A stretch of 64,000 nucleotides of DNA from Agrocybe praecox (Eukaryota > Basidiomycota > Agaricomycetes > Agaricales > Agrocybaceae), in the NCBI GenBank assembly GCA_964017145.1, contig OZ024846.1, positions 2,356,001 to 2,420,000 on the forward strand, read 5' to 3'. Positions 33,424-44,737 of the stretch are shown here, piece by piece. Numbering within the stretch: the first letter of the stretch is position 1; every line of letters begins with the position of its first letter. Position numbers and translations under genes: made by a program. Below the pieces are notes generated by a model, which searched no databases, was not told where the DNA came from, and was given only the letters and a program-made list of their open reading frames with translations.

Positions 33424-35225
33424 ATGAGCGAAACGACCCACGACGAGCGAACTCCTCTACTCCACGAAAATGCTCCACTAGCGAAACCGCCCGCGACACC
33501 TCTTCCAAAACTCCAGATCGCCATTATCCTGTTCTTACAGGTGTGCGAGCCCATTACGAGCCAGTCTATATATCCATATATCAACCAGGTGGGTATATGC
33601 CATAAAACAGCATCTCAGACAACTCAAAAGCGCATATAGTTGATCAGCGAGTTGGATATCACTGGTGGAGACGAAAGAAAAGTGGGATATTATGCTGGTT
33701 TAATCGTACGTCCCCGCTTTTTCTCCTTCGAAACGCCCTAATGCTCATTTTTTCTGCTCAGGAATCCCTATTTTTTGCCACTGAGGCCCTCACAGTCCTT
33801 CAATGGAGCAGAGCTTCTGATCTATTTGGCCGCAAACCCATCCTACTCATCGGGTTGATGGGTACCGCCATCTCTATTCTTTCATTTGGACTTTCCCGCA
33901 CCTTCTGGGCACTAGTCGTGAGGTATGTGTTGCCACCGCCGCGTCTGTAATGTCCTTCTGATGAAAATTCAGTCGATGCCTCACTGGGCTGTTGAATGGG
34001 AACATCGGTATGTCGAGGATGTAACCTCAAATGACATTTGGCTTATCTTTCATCAGGCGTCATGAAGAGTGTAATGGGCGAATTGACGGACTCTACGAAC
34101 CGTGCTGAAGGCTTCGCCTTGATGCCCGTCGTATGGGGCGCAGGAGCTACGCTAGGGTATGTTGTACTTTTTTTCGATTGGGTTTTCGCTTACACCGTCT
34201 TCTAGTCCCCTAATAGGAGGCTCGCTCTCTCGCCCGCATGAGCGCTTCCCGAAGCTCTTCCCGTGGTCTTTCTGGAAGGAGTATCCCTATTTCCTTCCCT
34301 GTCTCGTCGGCGCCAGTTTTGTCCTATCCTCCTTCCTCGTAACTCTCTTCTTCTTCAAAGAGGTAAAATTTTCAATTCCCATCACGAACTCGAGGCAGGC
34401 TAATTTTTCTGATAGACGATCCCTCGACGTCGCCCAAGCCTTGAGGCATGCGAAGGAACAAAATCAAAAGTTCGCCAGCGTGATGACCCGGTTCCGCTTC
34501 GCGAGCTGCTCATCTGGCCCATTCTTATCTCGGTTTCCAATTACGTCGTCCTCGCCTTTTTAAATATTGCCCTATGCGCCTTATTGCCTCTCTTCCTCGC
34601 GATGCCACTTGAAATAGGAGGTTTGAACCTCGACCCACCCGCCATAGGGTACATCATTGGGAGCTACGGCGCAGGTAGTGCCATTTTTCAGGCGTTTTAC
34701 TTTGCGAAACTTATTCGCCGATTTGGCGAGAAACGTATATTCGTGGGTGGGATGTCGATTTTCGTGCCGGTCTTCCTGCTATTTCCCATGATCAACCAGG
34801 CTGCGCAGCGGTTTGGTCGGCAGAGTTCCCCTGTGTTCACGTTGCTCTTTATCCTTCTTTGTCTGTTGGCAGTCTTGGACGTGGCTTACGGTACGTTCTC
34901 GCCATAATTTATATTTGTGCCTCTGTCCAATACGAAGTTCTAATACCCGGTACTGTTCTCGCTTATAGGCAGCATATTTATGTTTATCACCGCTTCTTCG
35001 CCCAATAAACGATCCTTGGGAGCCACCAATGGACTCTCGCAGACGACAGTATCGATTGCCCGCGCGATAGGCCCAGCTTTATCGACGTCTCTGTTCTCGT
35101 ATTGCGTGCAGCATAACGTCTTGGGAGGATATGGAGTTTACGCGATCTTCCTCGTACTTTCTGGAATGGCACTCTGGCTAGCCAGTATGCTTCCCGAAAA
35201 GGTCTGGGATGAAAATCGCGAATGA
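33424..35225 (+). CDS. MFS transporter 1 (471 aa)
   Basis: Major facilitator superfamily permease with about 12 helices, of the fungal ZIFL/multidrug-like type. Exons 33424-33588, 33640-33705, 33762-33922, 33973-34007, 34057-34156, 34206-34362, 34416-34890 and 34969-35225. The N-terminus DERTPLL is a dileucine-type sorting signal often found in vacuolar transporters. PKLQIAIILFLQVCEPI.SQSIYPYI begins helix 1. MFS motif A appears as SRASDLFGRKPILLIGL, and the second half has SLGATNGLSQTTVSIARAIGPALSTSLF, typical for this subgroup. The central loop (RRRPSLEACEGTK) is short. Substrate cannot be read from sequence. The eight-exon structure is shared with the next gene, so the two arose by tandem duplication. 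Confidence 0.9.
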
Positions 35226-36820
35226 TTAAGTTGGTACTTGGGGTATGGTCGATACGGCATGGTGTGTATCTAGTTTTCACACTCCCGAAGTTCATAAATG
35301 TTACATATAGATTCAATAGAATTCATATCCGCCGGCTTTGACACCTTGCGACTGGGAGTTGAAATTTGAAACGTTGACGAGACAAGGTTTATTTTTGAAA
35401 TCAAGAAAGAGTCGAGTCGAGAAGATCGAGAGCATCCATCGGATTCTGTCGGTCGATGCGATCGGCTTCTATAGGATTTTGGGGCCATCAGATTGCTTAT
35501 CTGTTGGGTTTTTTGTCGTTTTTTTATTGTGTTTTTCATATCTTATCATTGTTAGTTTATGTGTATTTCACACGACGGGGACACGGGCGTCCATGGGCTA
35601 TTTCACCATCATTGCGAAATTGCGAAACCGCGGGGAAATTGGAATTGATGATTCTGTTATCATCCTTGCTTCGATCCTCGTCATGGACTCATGGTTGTTC
35701 GAGTCGATGGGATGATGGTTTATGCCTAAGTATACTATGGTGTTGGAACTTAGACGTCGACTCTGGATGTGTGTGGGATGCTTGCCCTTCGGCGTTGTGA
35801 TCACTTACTGTCGTGTCAGCTGCCTTGGATGGTCATGAGGTCCATTTTCTTTACTCTTCTCTTCTCGGACCCTTCACAAGTTCAGATTCCTTTCTATTGA
35901 ACGTGTCATTTTGTTCATATAGATAGAGATCTACGTTCAGTTTATTTATTATAGCGCTGTTTTTTCTTGATAGGTGGAGTAATTGGTATGGATAGACTGA
36001 TATCCTAACCTTTTTCTCTCTTCGGCGTCGTTTTTTGTTCAACGAGGCTTAAAGCTTTTTATCTTCATCTTAATTGGCTATCTATTTGGATTTTTGGAAT
36101 GGACGGCTTTGAAATAGGTGGGTGAGCGATTGGATGAATTTCGTATATCCTGCCAAGGCCAGCGATAAACGAAAGGAGGGCGGAGAGGAGGTCATCGTCG
36201 TCGGGAGGACTGGATTGGAAGACTTGAGGTGTGCTTTTTGGCCTTTTCGTTCACAGCTGGCCGAGGTAATTCTGACTTATGACCGTTTCAGGTTTCGGAT
36301 CATACGAGGTTAGTCGTGAATTGGTCGAAAAGAACGGTATATGTAAGTCGTCCTTCTTATTGCACCATTACATACGGGGACAGCTGATCGAAGAAGCGCT
36401 TAAGGGCTCTAGGGCGTAGTGTGCATCCATACTCACAGACTCTTATAGATTCTTACCTTGATGGCTGGCCCGCTATGTGCGTCTGTTCCGAGGAAAAACC
36501 AAGAGAATTTTCGTCATGTAAATCTCATCGGGGTGAAATCAGTTCTTTGGGATAATGAGTATCCCATATGCATACATGCTAACCGGATTTCGCGATTCTG
36601 ATTCTGCTCGGGCTTATATAGCCCTTCTGGTGTCCAACAATCGGGATTTTCGACGAACCTCGTCGTTGTTCGCCTCCCGCGAGCCCCTCTTGAATTCATC
36701 CCATCGACGACCTGTTCTCGCTTCGTTTTCGCTGTCGTTCGGCTCCTACTAGCGGTTTTCGTCGGTTTAGCAACGACTTGTTTCTTCTTAAAACCATACC
36801 TATACCCCATCATCATCATC
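35226..36820. other. no gene seen between the two MFS genes
   Basis: 1.6 kb with only short unsupported open frames. T-rich runs follow the first gene. A frame at 36122-36313 looks mildly coding-like but has no partner exons or family. Confidence 0.5.
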
Positions 36821-38773
36821 ATGGACGGTACTAACGACATTCACGACACTTCTACTACTATATCTCACTACGACGAACGAACGCCCCTATTAGAGGCAGC
36901 AGCTTCTGGCGGCAATGACATTAAGTTGGGACAAAACAAACAACCAAAGCGCACACCGCTACCAAAATTGCAGATTGGCATCGTCCTGCTGCTGCAGATA
37001 TGCGAACCGATTTGCAGTCAATCTATTTATCCGTATATTAACGAGGTTCATTCTTCTTCCGCTGCTGTCTGGTCGTGTGCCAGGCTGATTTGTTATCCGT
37101 AGCTCGTAGGGACGCTCGATATCATTGGAGGAGATGAGAGGAGGATAGGATATTATGCTGGGTTGATCGTTCGTTCTTTAATTCTTTATTATTCTATCCA
37201 TTGAGCTAATCGAAGGTTTTCTTGTAGGAGTCCTTGTTCTTTGCAACAGAAGCCATTACCGTGTTTCAATGGAGTCGGACCTCGGATATGATTGGACGAA
37301 AGCCTGTTCTACTGATTGGCATGATTGGGACGATCATTTCGATGTTGTGCTTTGGGCTTTCCCGCACCTTCACCACCCTGGTCATCAGGTTCGTACAGTA
37401 TGCGCATTATTCAATATAGTCAGAAGGTACTCATTACTATGGATTGACAGCCGTTGCTTGTGTGGACTTTTGAATGGGAATATCGGTAAGCTCCGTATTT
37501 TATTCTTCCAAAAAAACAAATTATTCAGTCGAAGACAGGTGTCATCAAAAGTACCATGGGCGAGCTCACTGACAATACAAATCGTGCAGACGCTTTTGCA
37601 CTGATGCCAGCTGTGTGGGCATTAGGTGCAACCATGGGGTGAGGATATCGATTTATCGCCTCCGTCCGGCCATTTTTTAACCGTCTCTGACGTCCATTTT
37701 GATGATAGACCCCTGCTTGGAGGTACTCTAACGAGGCCAGCTGACCATTTCCCGACAGTTTTCACGTCTCCTTTCTGGAAGGAATACCCATATTTCTTGC
37801 CGTGCGTCGCTACCGCAAGTGCTGTTCTGGCTATTTTCGTAATTACTGGGATTTGGTTCGAAGAGGTATGCATTCCGTTTTCTCAGGGGGACAGAAGAAT
37901 CATGACAGATATGCTTTGATTTTTATTTATTAGACAGCTCCAGTCTTCCATGAAAAACCAACGAAAACAAGGGATTCCTCTGTGTCGACGAGCAGCACCC
38001 TCACCGAAACGCAGTCCCGTTATTCTAATGCCCAGGTTTCACTCCGAGGTCTTCTCATATTCCCTGTGATCATTTCCATCGCAAACTACATGTCCCTCGC
38101 CTTCCTCAACATCTCAACCAACGCCCTCCTCCCGCTCTTTTTCCATATGCCTATCAACATGGGTGGCTTGGACCTTGATCCAGTGACCATCGGATATGTC
38201 ATGGGTATCTACGGCTTTGGAACGGGAATGTTCCAAGTCGCTTTCTTTGCTAAAATCGTCCGTCGGTGGGGCATCCGACGCGTCTTTATCATGTCCATGG
38301 CGACGTTCATACCTGTCTTCATGATGTTCCCATTCATCAGCCTCCTCGCCAAGTCATATGGCGTGTTTTGGGGAGTCTGGATCATGGTTTTCACGATGCT
38401 CGTCATTCTGTTCTTTATGGACACGGCTTATGGCTAGTAAACTTTTTATCCCTCTCAAACTTTCAAAACGAAAGCTTACATCGCTTTTCCTTCTCTAGGA
38501 TGCATCTTCATGTACGTTACAGAATCTGCACCTAATCGTCGCTCTCTCGGAGCTACTAATGGTTTGGCACAAACTACTGTGTCAACTGCCAGAGCTATAG
38601 GCCCTGCTCTTTCCACTTCACTGTATTCCTTCTCCGTCGAACATCAGATTTTGGGTGGGTATGGCGTTTACGCGGTGCTCACTACACTTGCGACGCTTGC
38701 CTTGCTGTTGGCTATTCAACTCCCTCATCAGCTCTGGAATAAAGAGGACTCTGAGAGGGAACATTCTGACTGA
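36821..38773 (+). CDS. MFS transporter 2 (505 aa), paralog of transporter 1
   Basis: Same family and exon plan as the upstream gene: exons 36821-37045, 37103-37168, 37228-37388, 37451-37485, 37539-37638, 37709-37865, 37934-38432 and 38499-38773. Six of the eight exons have identical lengths in both copies (66, 161, 35, 100, 157 nt and equal phases elsewhere). It keeps DERTPLLEA at the N-terminus, SRTSDMIGRKPVLLIGM as motif A, and RSLGATNGLAQTTVSTARAIGPALS near the end. The N-terminal tail and the central loop (THSVSTSSTLTE-like Ser/Thr-rich) are longer. The last intron must start with GC (TATG|GCTAGT) to stay in frame, where transporter 1 has GT at the same codon. If that intron were not spliced, translation would stop at once and lose the last two helices. 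Confidence 0.88.
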
Positions 38774-39079
38774 GGGGATTTATTTTACCTTTTTTCTTTC
38801 ATGGACAGGATTTCGAGGTATTTGTTTTCCATCATCGGCGATCGCACTGTCAACTGTTTTCGTTTTTTTCGCTGTATGTAGGGAGTCAAAATATGTTACA
38901 GAAAGTGTTTATAAAATTGTTTCATTCAAATCTCTGGATTAAGGACAGAAAAATGAGTCGAACCGAGTACTAGTAATTGTACGGTTCTTGCGCATCGTTT
39001 TTATTCTTCAACTTAACCACATGACGTCATTAACTATCTCTATGTCTGGCAAGAAAGTCACACGCTCCGCTCTAGATGG

Positions 39080-39129
39080 GGCCTCAGGCCTCAAGCTTCA
39101 AGCTAGCTTCAAGCTTGAGGCCTGAGGCC
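39080..39129. repeat. 50-bp palindrome with perfect 19-bp arms
   Basis: Arms 39080-39098 and 39111-39129 are exact reverse complements (GGCCTCAGGCCTCAAGCTT), with a 12-bp loop that is itself largely palindromic. It lies between transporter 2 and the Hsp70-like gene. No flanking direct repeat is visible. It might act as a hairpin in RNA or mark a transposon footprint. Confidence 0.85.
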
Positions 39130-39333
39130 TTCAAGTCTCATATTTGGCGTTTCGGCTCTCTGTTTGTTACTTCCACTGTTTGCCGCCCAACAGCGAACCT
39201 CGGGCGCTCTTGAAACGAACTGCAGGAGAATACGACACGAATTAAACTGATTATTTGATCACTGATTATAGATCCATTCTATTTGACTTCAGATATCTTC
39301 TAGGGGCTCCACGTACAAATCTAGAACAGAAGG

Positions 39334-42300
39334 ATGAACTCAAGGCATCCCTATCCTCCTTCTATCCCTCCTCTGGATACCCGGAACGAATCTCCGCCAC
39401 CTATCATCCCTAGCGCTCCTAGGACACGCAATTCAAATTATGGTGGTGCACCTTTGCCAGAGCCGGTACAACTTCTTCCTCCTTTACTGGCGAGACCTCC
39501 TAGTACATGGCGTATGAGTATGCCATACCCATCAGGCATACCTGACTATCAAATCTGGGGAAACACAAATCACACATCTGGTTCTAAGCGACAGGAGGAG
39601 AGCAACGATTACGATGACTGTAAGTAAATCTGCGTTCCAGCCGTCGTCCCTTTCTGACCTCATATGCTGCAGTAGATGACGAGAAAGAAAGATTGGTGAT
39701 AGCCATTGACTTTGGTAAGCAATATTTCCACCATAAGACGTTAATTAATGCTTAGTAAACATGACAGGTGCTACATCCTCTGGTGTCGTATGTTATTGTT
39801 GTTTTTATGTTGTGCTACATTTCATATAACTGGGTATGATATACAGGCGTACGCATTGCGGTCTAAAGGCAGCGACGACCAGAACATTAAGATACTCACC
39901 GACTGGCCAGGATCCACCGAGCCATCCCCCAAGGTCAGCTCAGTCATGCGATATAAAATCGATTTTTTTCACCAGCCACCATAATCGATAATACCAGGTT
40001 CCGAGCTGCATGCTATACGCAGAAGATGCGAAAACTGTTGTATCTTGGGGATTCGATGCTAAAGCATCGACGCCTTCAAACATTCCACTTACCGAGCTGT
40101 TCAAACTGTGCATAGACAAACGTAGTCTCGAAGGTCATTCCGAGACTTTAAGTATAATCGTAGGTTCTTTGCTCTTCAGGCGGGCCAAGTGTTAAATTTT
40201 CGTAGCCTCATGATGGCGATATATATCTGACAGTGAAGGACTTCTTATCGAAGATATGGGAGTATGCAAAAGACAAAATATCTTCCGAGTTTGGCGAATA
40301 TATTGGTTGGCAGTTGTTTTCTCTCCTTTGGGAGCTTGATTTAACAAAGATAAATATGTCAGACTCGCGGCACGTTTGGATCACAGTCCCACCTGGGTGG
40401 GGCCCAGATAGTGTGCAACTTATACGACGAGCGGCGATTGAAGCGGGCTTAGTCGATGATCACAACCAGAACAAATGCCTCCATACCATTTCAGAAGCTG
40501 TAGCGGCCTTTATTCTTGTTTATCCTCATTCTGCTCCTCCTGATTCTCTTGTCACGTTGTGCGATGTTGGAGGAGTATCTACCAGTATAACTACTTTCCA
40601 GGTCAGATGTCTGTCTTTCAACCGAAGTCGCCCGCCTCATCGGTAAACATGTAGGTCGAACCATATACAGGACCCATCGAAGTAAGGATGGTGTCCACAT
40701 ATTCCAAAATCATGTGCGGAAGTATAGGACTGGAGACAAGATTTCGGAAATATGTGAAGGTACGCTTGGAATTCGGACTTCGCGAAAAGCCCTTTTAAAT
40801 GCCTATTTCAGACTACAGTGAAGGATCATCCTAAACTTCTGGAATCCCAGTCTCTTGATCACTTCGGTGTGTCGCGAGCATAGATTTCGCCTTGATGCCA
40901 CTGATCGTTTACATTCCGACACTTTAGTGAAGACTTTTGCTGAGTCAGTACAATTGACATTCCGAGGCAAGGAAGATGATGGCAAGTAAACCAAATATTC
41001 TCGCAAAGACGGAAATAAATTCGTTGCTGAAACTATGCAGATTCCATATTTGACTTTCCGTGTCTCGACTGCGACTCCGAAGATGAAAAGATCAATCTAA
41101 AAGACGGCAAGATATCGTTACGTGGAGAGTCACTGAGAAAGGAGGTTTTCGAGCCAGTTGTAAATAAGGTGCTTTGCAATCTCTTCATTAATGGCGTAAA
41201 CATTGATATCAAGAAATTATAGATTCTCAGCCTAATACGAAAAGAAATGACAAGGGATTTGGTACCAAAATCGGCCTTAATTATGGTAGGGGGGTTCTCA
41301 AAAAACCGCTTTTTTTCGAGGAGGGTTAAGGTATTATTATGTCTCTTATTTGTTCCCTAATATTCATAATGCTGCCCAGGAAATGTTTGGTTCGTCAATG
41401 CGCGTATTTCTCCCACCCGAAGATGCGGAATGCCCCGTCATTCGAGGAGCATTACTTCGTGGTCTATTTCCTTCAAGTCGTGCCACGCATTGGGATGGGG
41501 TATTTGCTGCACCATGTTCGTACATCATGAAGGTAGAATATCTCAGAATTCATAGATTGTTCCCTGTCGATTATCATTACTACTATAGCTTACCTTTCCT
41601 TGTTTTGAACCAGGTTCGTGCACCAGCTGAAGAAGCAGATCGTCGGAATCGTCCGCAGTATGTCAAGTCGAATGGTGCAGGGATAGACATATGCGAAAGA
41701 AGGTAGACGACTCCTGTGGTTTTTGCTGTACTTTTAATCAACACGACAATGTTAGGTTGCAATATCTAATCAAAAAAGGCGCGAAAATTCCTAGAGGGTA
41801 AGCGCAGCCGAAACCGATGGACTCCATGTAAAATATGCACCAACTTACTATATCTCTAGGAGAGGACTTGTAACCAGACTGTCGTACGTATTGCACCATG
41901 GACCCGTTACCATTAAATGATGTCATTCTAACGGTATAATGTACAGGAAATTTTCAAAAACATTCTCCGGTATGATTTGATATAATTCAATAAAAGTCAA
42001 AGCCCAAATATACTTCTTTCTTTAGACTGTTTATTCACGGTAGTCATCTATGCAAATGACACGACAGAGACTTTTAGGTATACCGATGAGGCGGATTTGA
42101 GGGAGATCTGCAAATTCGATGTTGACCTTAGTGCACTTCCCGGTTTTCGGAGTAATGGGCTTGCTGGTACGAGGAACTTCTACACAGGTAAGTATTTGGC
42201 CAATTCATTCGCAAAACACTGACGAAAAATAAAAATAATTAAAAGAGTTCGATATTGGCCTCATATTTAGCGCAGAAGATATTGTATGTGTGCTTCTTTA

Positions 42301-42502
42301 CAATGGGATGGTATGTGGCCCACGGTACGTACGAATTTCATACTTGGGCTTTATAGGAAGCTGATATCGATAATCCAATAGACTCACCATAGATCTTCGG
42401 TCAGAAACATCAAAGATTCGCACACACCCACCGAGCCGAGGGAATAGCGATATCATAGTACCAAGGGAATCACTATCAGAGATTCAGATTAGATTAGATT
42501 AA
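39334..42502 (+). CDS. Hsp70-like (actin-fold ATPase) protein
   Basis: Divergent fungal Hsp70/actin-like ATPase with many introns. The 5' part is well placed: exons 39334-39619, 39673-39714, 39768-39787 and one from 39847, giving a Pro-rich N-terminal extension of about 95 residues, then LVIAIDFGATSSGVAYAL (phosphate-1 loop). Later exons carry TELFKLCID, VKDFLSKIWEYAK, a VTVPPGWGP-like block (HVWITVPPGWGPDS), AAIEAGLV...SEAVAAF and the phosphate-2 region CDVGGVSTSITTFQV, where canonical DxGGGTxD is altered. VGGFSKNRFF, FLPPEDAECPVIRGALL and a C-terminal beta part (LTIDLRSETSKI) follow, ending at 42502. These proteins are expanded in mushrooms, lack the standard substrate-binding domain and have no settled role. 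Exons from 39847 onward are approximate. Confidence 0.8.
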
Positions 42503-42730
42503 AGATTAAATAACCCCAAGTGGCTCCGAACTCCTCGGATATTTGGCTCCGATGATGGTTCCTGGCATGATGGCAGTTCAAATTTCAAAGCTGTACCACA
42601 CTGTACCAGTTTGAAATGTTGAACTTTGACTTTGACGTCGATGTCGACTCGTGCGAGACTCGGTGCTTTGGCCTGCTGCGCTATATCGTACTTTACACAA
42701 TCCTCAAAGGTTAAATCTAGAGAACATCTG
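42503..42730 (-). other. short coding-like frame, unassigned
   Basis: The minus strand between about 42719 and 42499 reads LDLTFEDCVKYDIAQQAK...PNIRGVRSHLGLFNL and a stop, preceded by an acceptor-like CTCTAG. It looks like a genuine 3' exon or relic, but the next gene starts at 42954 on the other strand, leaving little room for a whole gene. Confidence 0.3.
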
Positions 42731-42953
42731 CTTACTTGTGAGTAACAACATCTGATTCTTAAACGCACACTTGTAGATAATGAGAAAATACTTTCGATAA
42801 ACACTACAGAAATAAGTTTTCCACCGCATTCAGACTGTCAAGGCGACGAACTTTGATCTTACGGCACGGCGCAGTCATTTCGTAATATCCCTTCCTATAT
42901 AAAGCGTCATACTCGAAGTGCTCACATACTCGAGTCACATCGGCGTGCGAACC

Positions 42954-44575
42954 ATGGCCTCTCCCGAACCTCCATGTACACCTCCAAGAAGCGAAACGCC
43001 CGCTACCGGTATGGTTCAAGATAGTTCTTTGAGGACCTAGACGTATTCTCTAATGCTTTTTCAGTTGATACGAACGAAGTTGAGACCGAAACACAGCCTG
43101 TCAATGTCCTTTGGGATTTATTTACGAGGGAAATGCAAGATCGAAGAACTCTTACCGATACTCTGGCAGACCATGTTACTGGACCCAAAAACATAAAGGA
43201 CACGCCATCTAGTTCCCTCTATTGGGTCCTCGACGATGACGACGAGCCTTGTGTATTGCGATTTCCTGCAATACTCGACATGCGGGGTAATTTTGGACAG
43301 ACAGGACCATACTTTAGTCAGGGGAGACCTAGAAAGCTATCTTTCGATGATTTTTGCAAGATGAAAGCTAGTTTTGAATTGGGGACATTACCCTCAATGC
43401 AGAACCATGATGGGAACCAGGTTTATCCTCCAGAGGCCGTTGAGTGTTCCCAACGAATGTTTAAGTTCCTACACATTTGTACCCACAAGCTGGAGAGCGA
43501 GCGTAATAAAGGTATGTCTAGTGGCAATGCCACCTTTTCTAATGCGTGTTTCAAGGTTCTCATTTTGTTTATCAAAATTGGAACCGAAATGTAAACTGTA
43601 ATAGGTCTGAAGAAAGATGATCGGGCAGTTTCATACGGATTCTTTAAAAATTATTCGAATGCGAGGGAGGAGGTAAAATCATCCTTTTTCGTGTCTTCTC
43701 CGCCATTCTTCGTCGATATTGAAGACCCGTCGACGGTGGATGATTTGTCAGATCAAGAGATAGACTGGGCAAGTAAGTGTGCCTTCTTAATTACCTTCGA
43801 CACTTCTCATAACTGTTCTGTCTCCTCACTCTGTTTTCTTTTTGCAAAGTAGGCCAAAAGATGTCCCAGATTCTCAACAATGAAGGTCAGTCATTGCTTT
43901 AAATATTTCATTTTTGCTTACTATAACAATTACTCGCAGAATTAACGCAAACGTTTCACGGGAAGAGGAGGGCCGGTAGGTCGTCTGAACTAGATTCCGA
44001 CTCAGGTTTGTAGCGTAGTAATTGATCATAGTCTTAGCTATTCTACTGACATGAGCCGTGCTGTTAACAGGGCTCACTCTAGATGACTTAAGTGATCAAA
44101 ATGGACGATACAGCCAACTCAAGGAAGAAGGTCATGGCCCGACGAAACTCATAGTTCCACAGGTCTTCGACAAGGAAGGGGATCTAATTCTTCCAACAGA
44201 ATACGTGAGGAAGCTCAGTCATGAGATTCCCGTTATGGTAGATGTAGAACTGCGGGTGTGAGTACTTGTTACTCCATCAGAGAAACCTATAGTTTCTCAA
44301 CTAATGATCGGTTTTCTTTACATAGATGGGAGTTCCTGCCCAAGTCTGGCGGAGCATCAGGATCGCCTATTAAGCAGAAACAGCAGGCGAGCAAAAATGG
44401 AACACGCAGGTACCAGCTCGTCCTCAAATCGATGAAGCTGCTGGCAGCATGCGCTCCTGAGTCGCCTTCGAAACGCAAAGCTGAACGTAGTACACTGGAT
44501 AACTTTGTACGTCCTAACAGGCCTGGGCCCCCTGACTCTCCTACGCCTGCGGGCCCGAAACGGGCTAGGCGCTAG
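42954..44575 (+). CDS. F2: unrecognised probable nuclear protein (about 401 aa), paralog of F1
   Basis: Full-length paralog of F1. Exons 42954-43008, 43065-43511, 43605-43772, 43860?-43886 region (33 nt), 43940-44005, 44071-44257 and 44326-44575; 401 residues. All intron phases match F1. It starts MASPEPPCTPPRSETP, with S/T-P sites as in F1 (MESPRTPRTPK). Shared blocks: LADHVTGP...SSLYWVL, CVLRFPAILDMRGNFGQTG, YPPEAVECSQRMFKFLHIC, YGFFKNY, GRYSQLKEEGHG.TKLIVPQVFD and RRYQLVLKSMKLLAACAPESP. The C-terminus PSKRKAER...GPKRARR is a probable nuclear signal. No catalytic motif seen. It lies 26 kb from F1 in the opposite orientation and lacks the intron element. Confidence 0.75.
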
Positions 44576-44737
44576 ATTATACGAATTAGAATATGTGTAA
44601 AATTCAATTTCAAGAATTATACTGACGTTGCTGTGCAGTTGTGTTGTGGCGAACTTCACAGGTAAGTTTAGCTTGCCGATCAGAGAGGGCTGGCCGACGC
44701 CGAACCTAAACTTGCCTCGTTTCCTTTCAAGACTACC

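Noticed and set aside
36122..36313. Open frame with KRKEGGEEVIVVGRTGLEDL
   Set aside because: Mildly coding-like but no start, partner exon or homolog visible.
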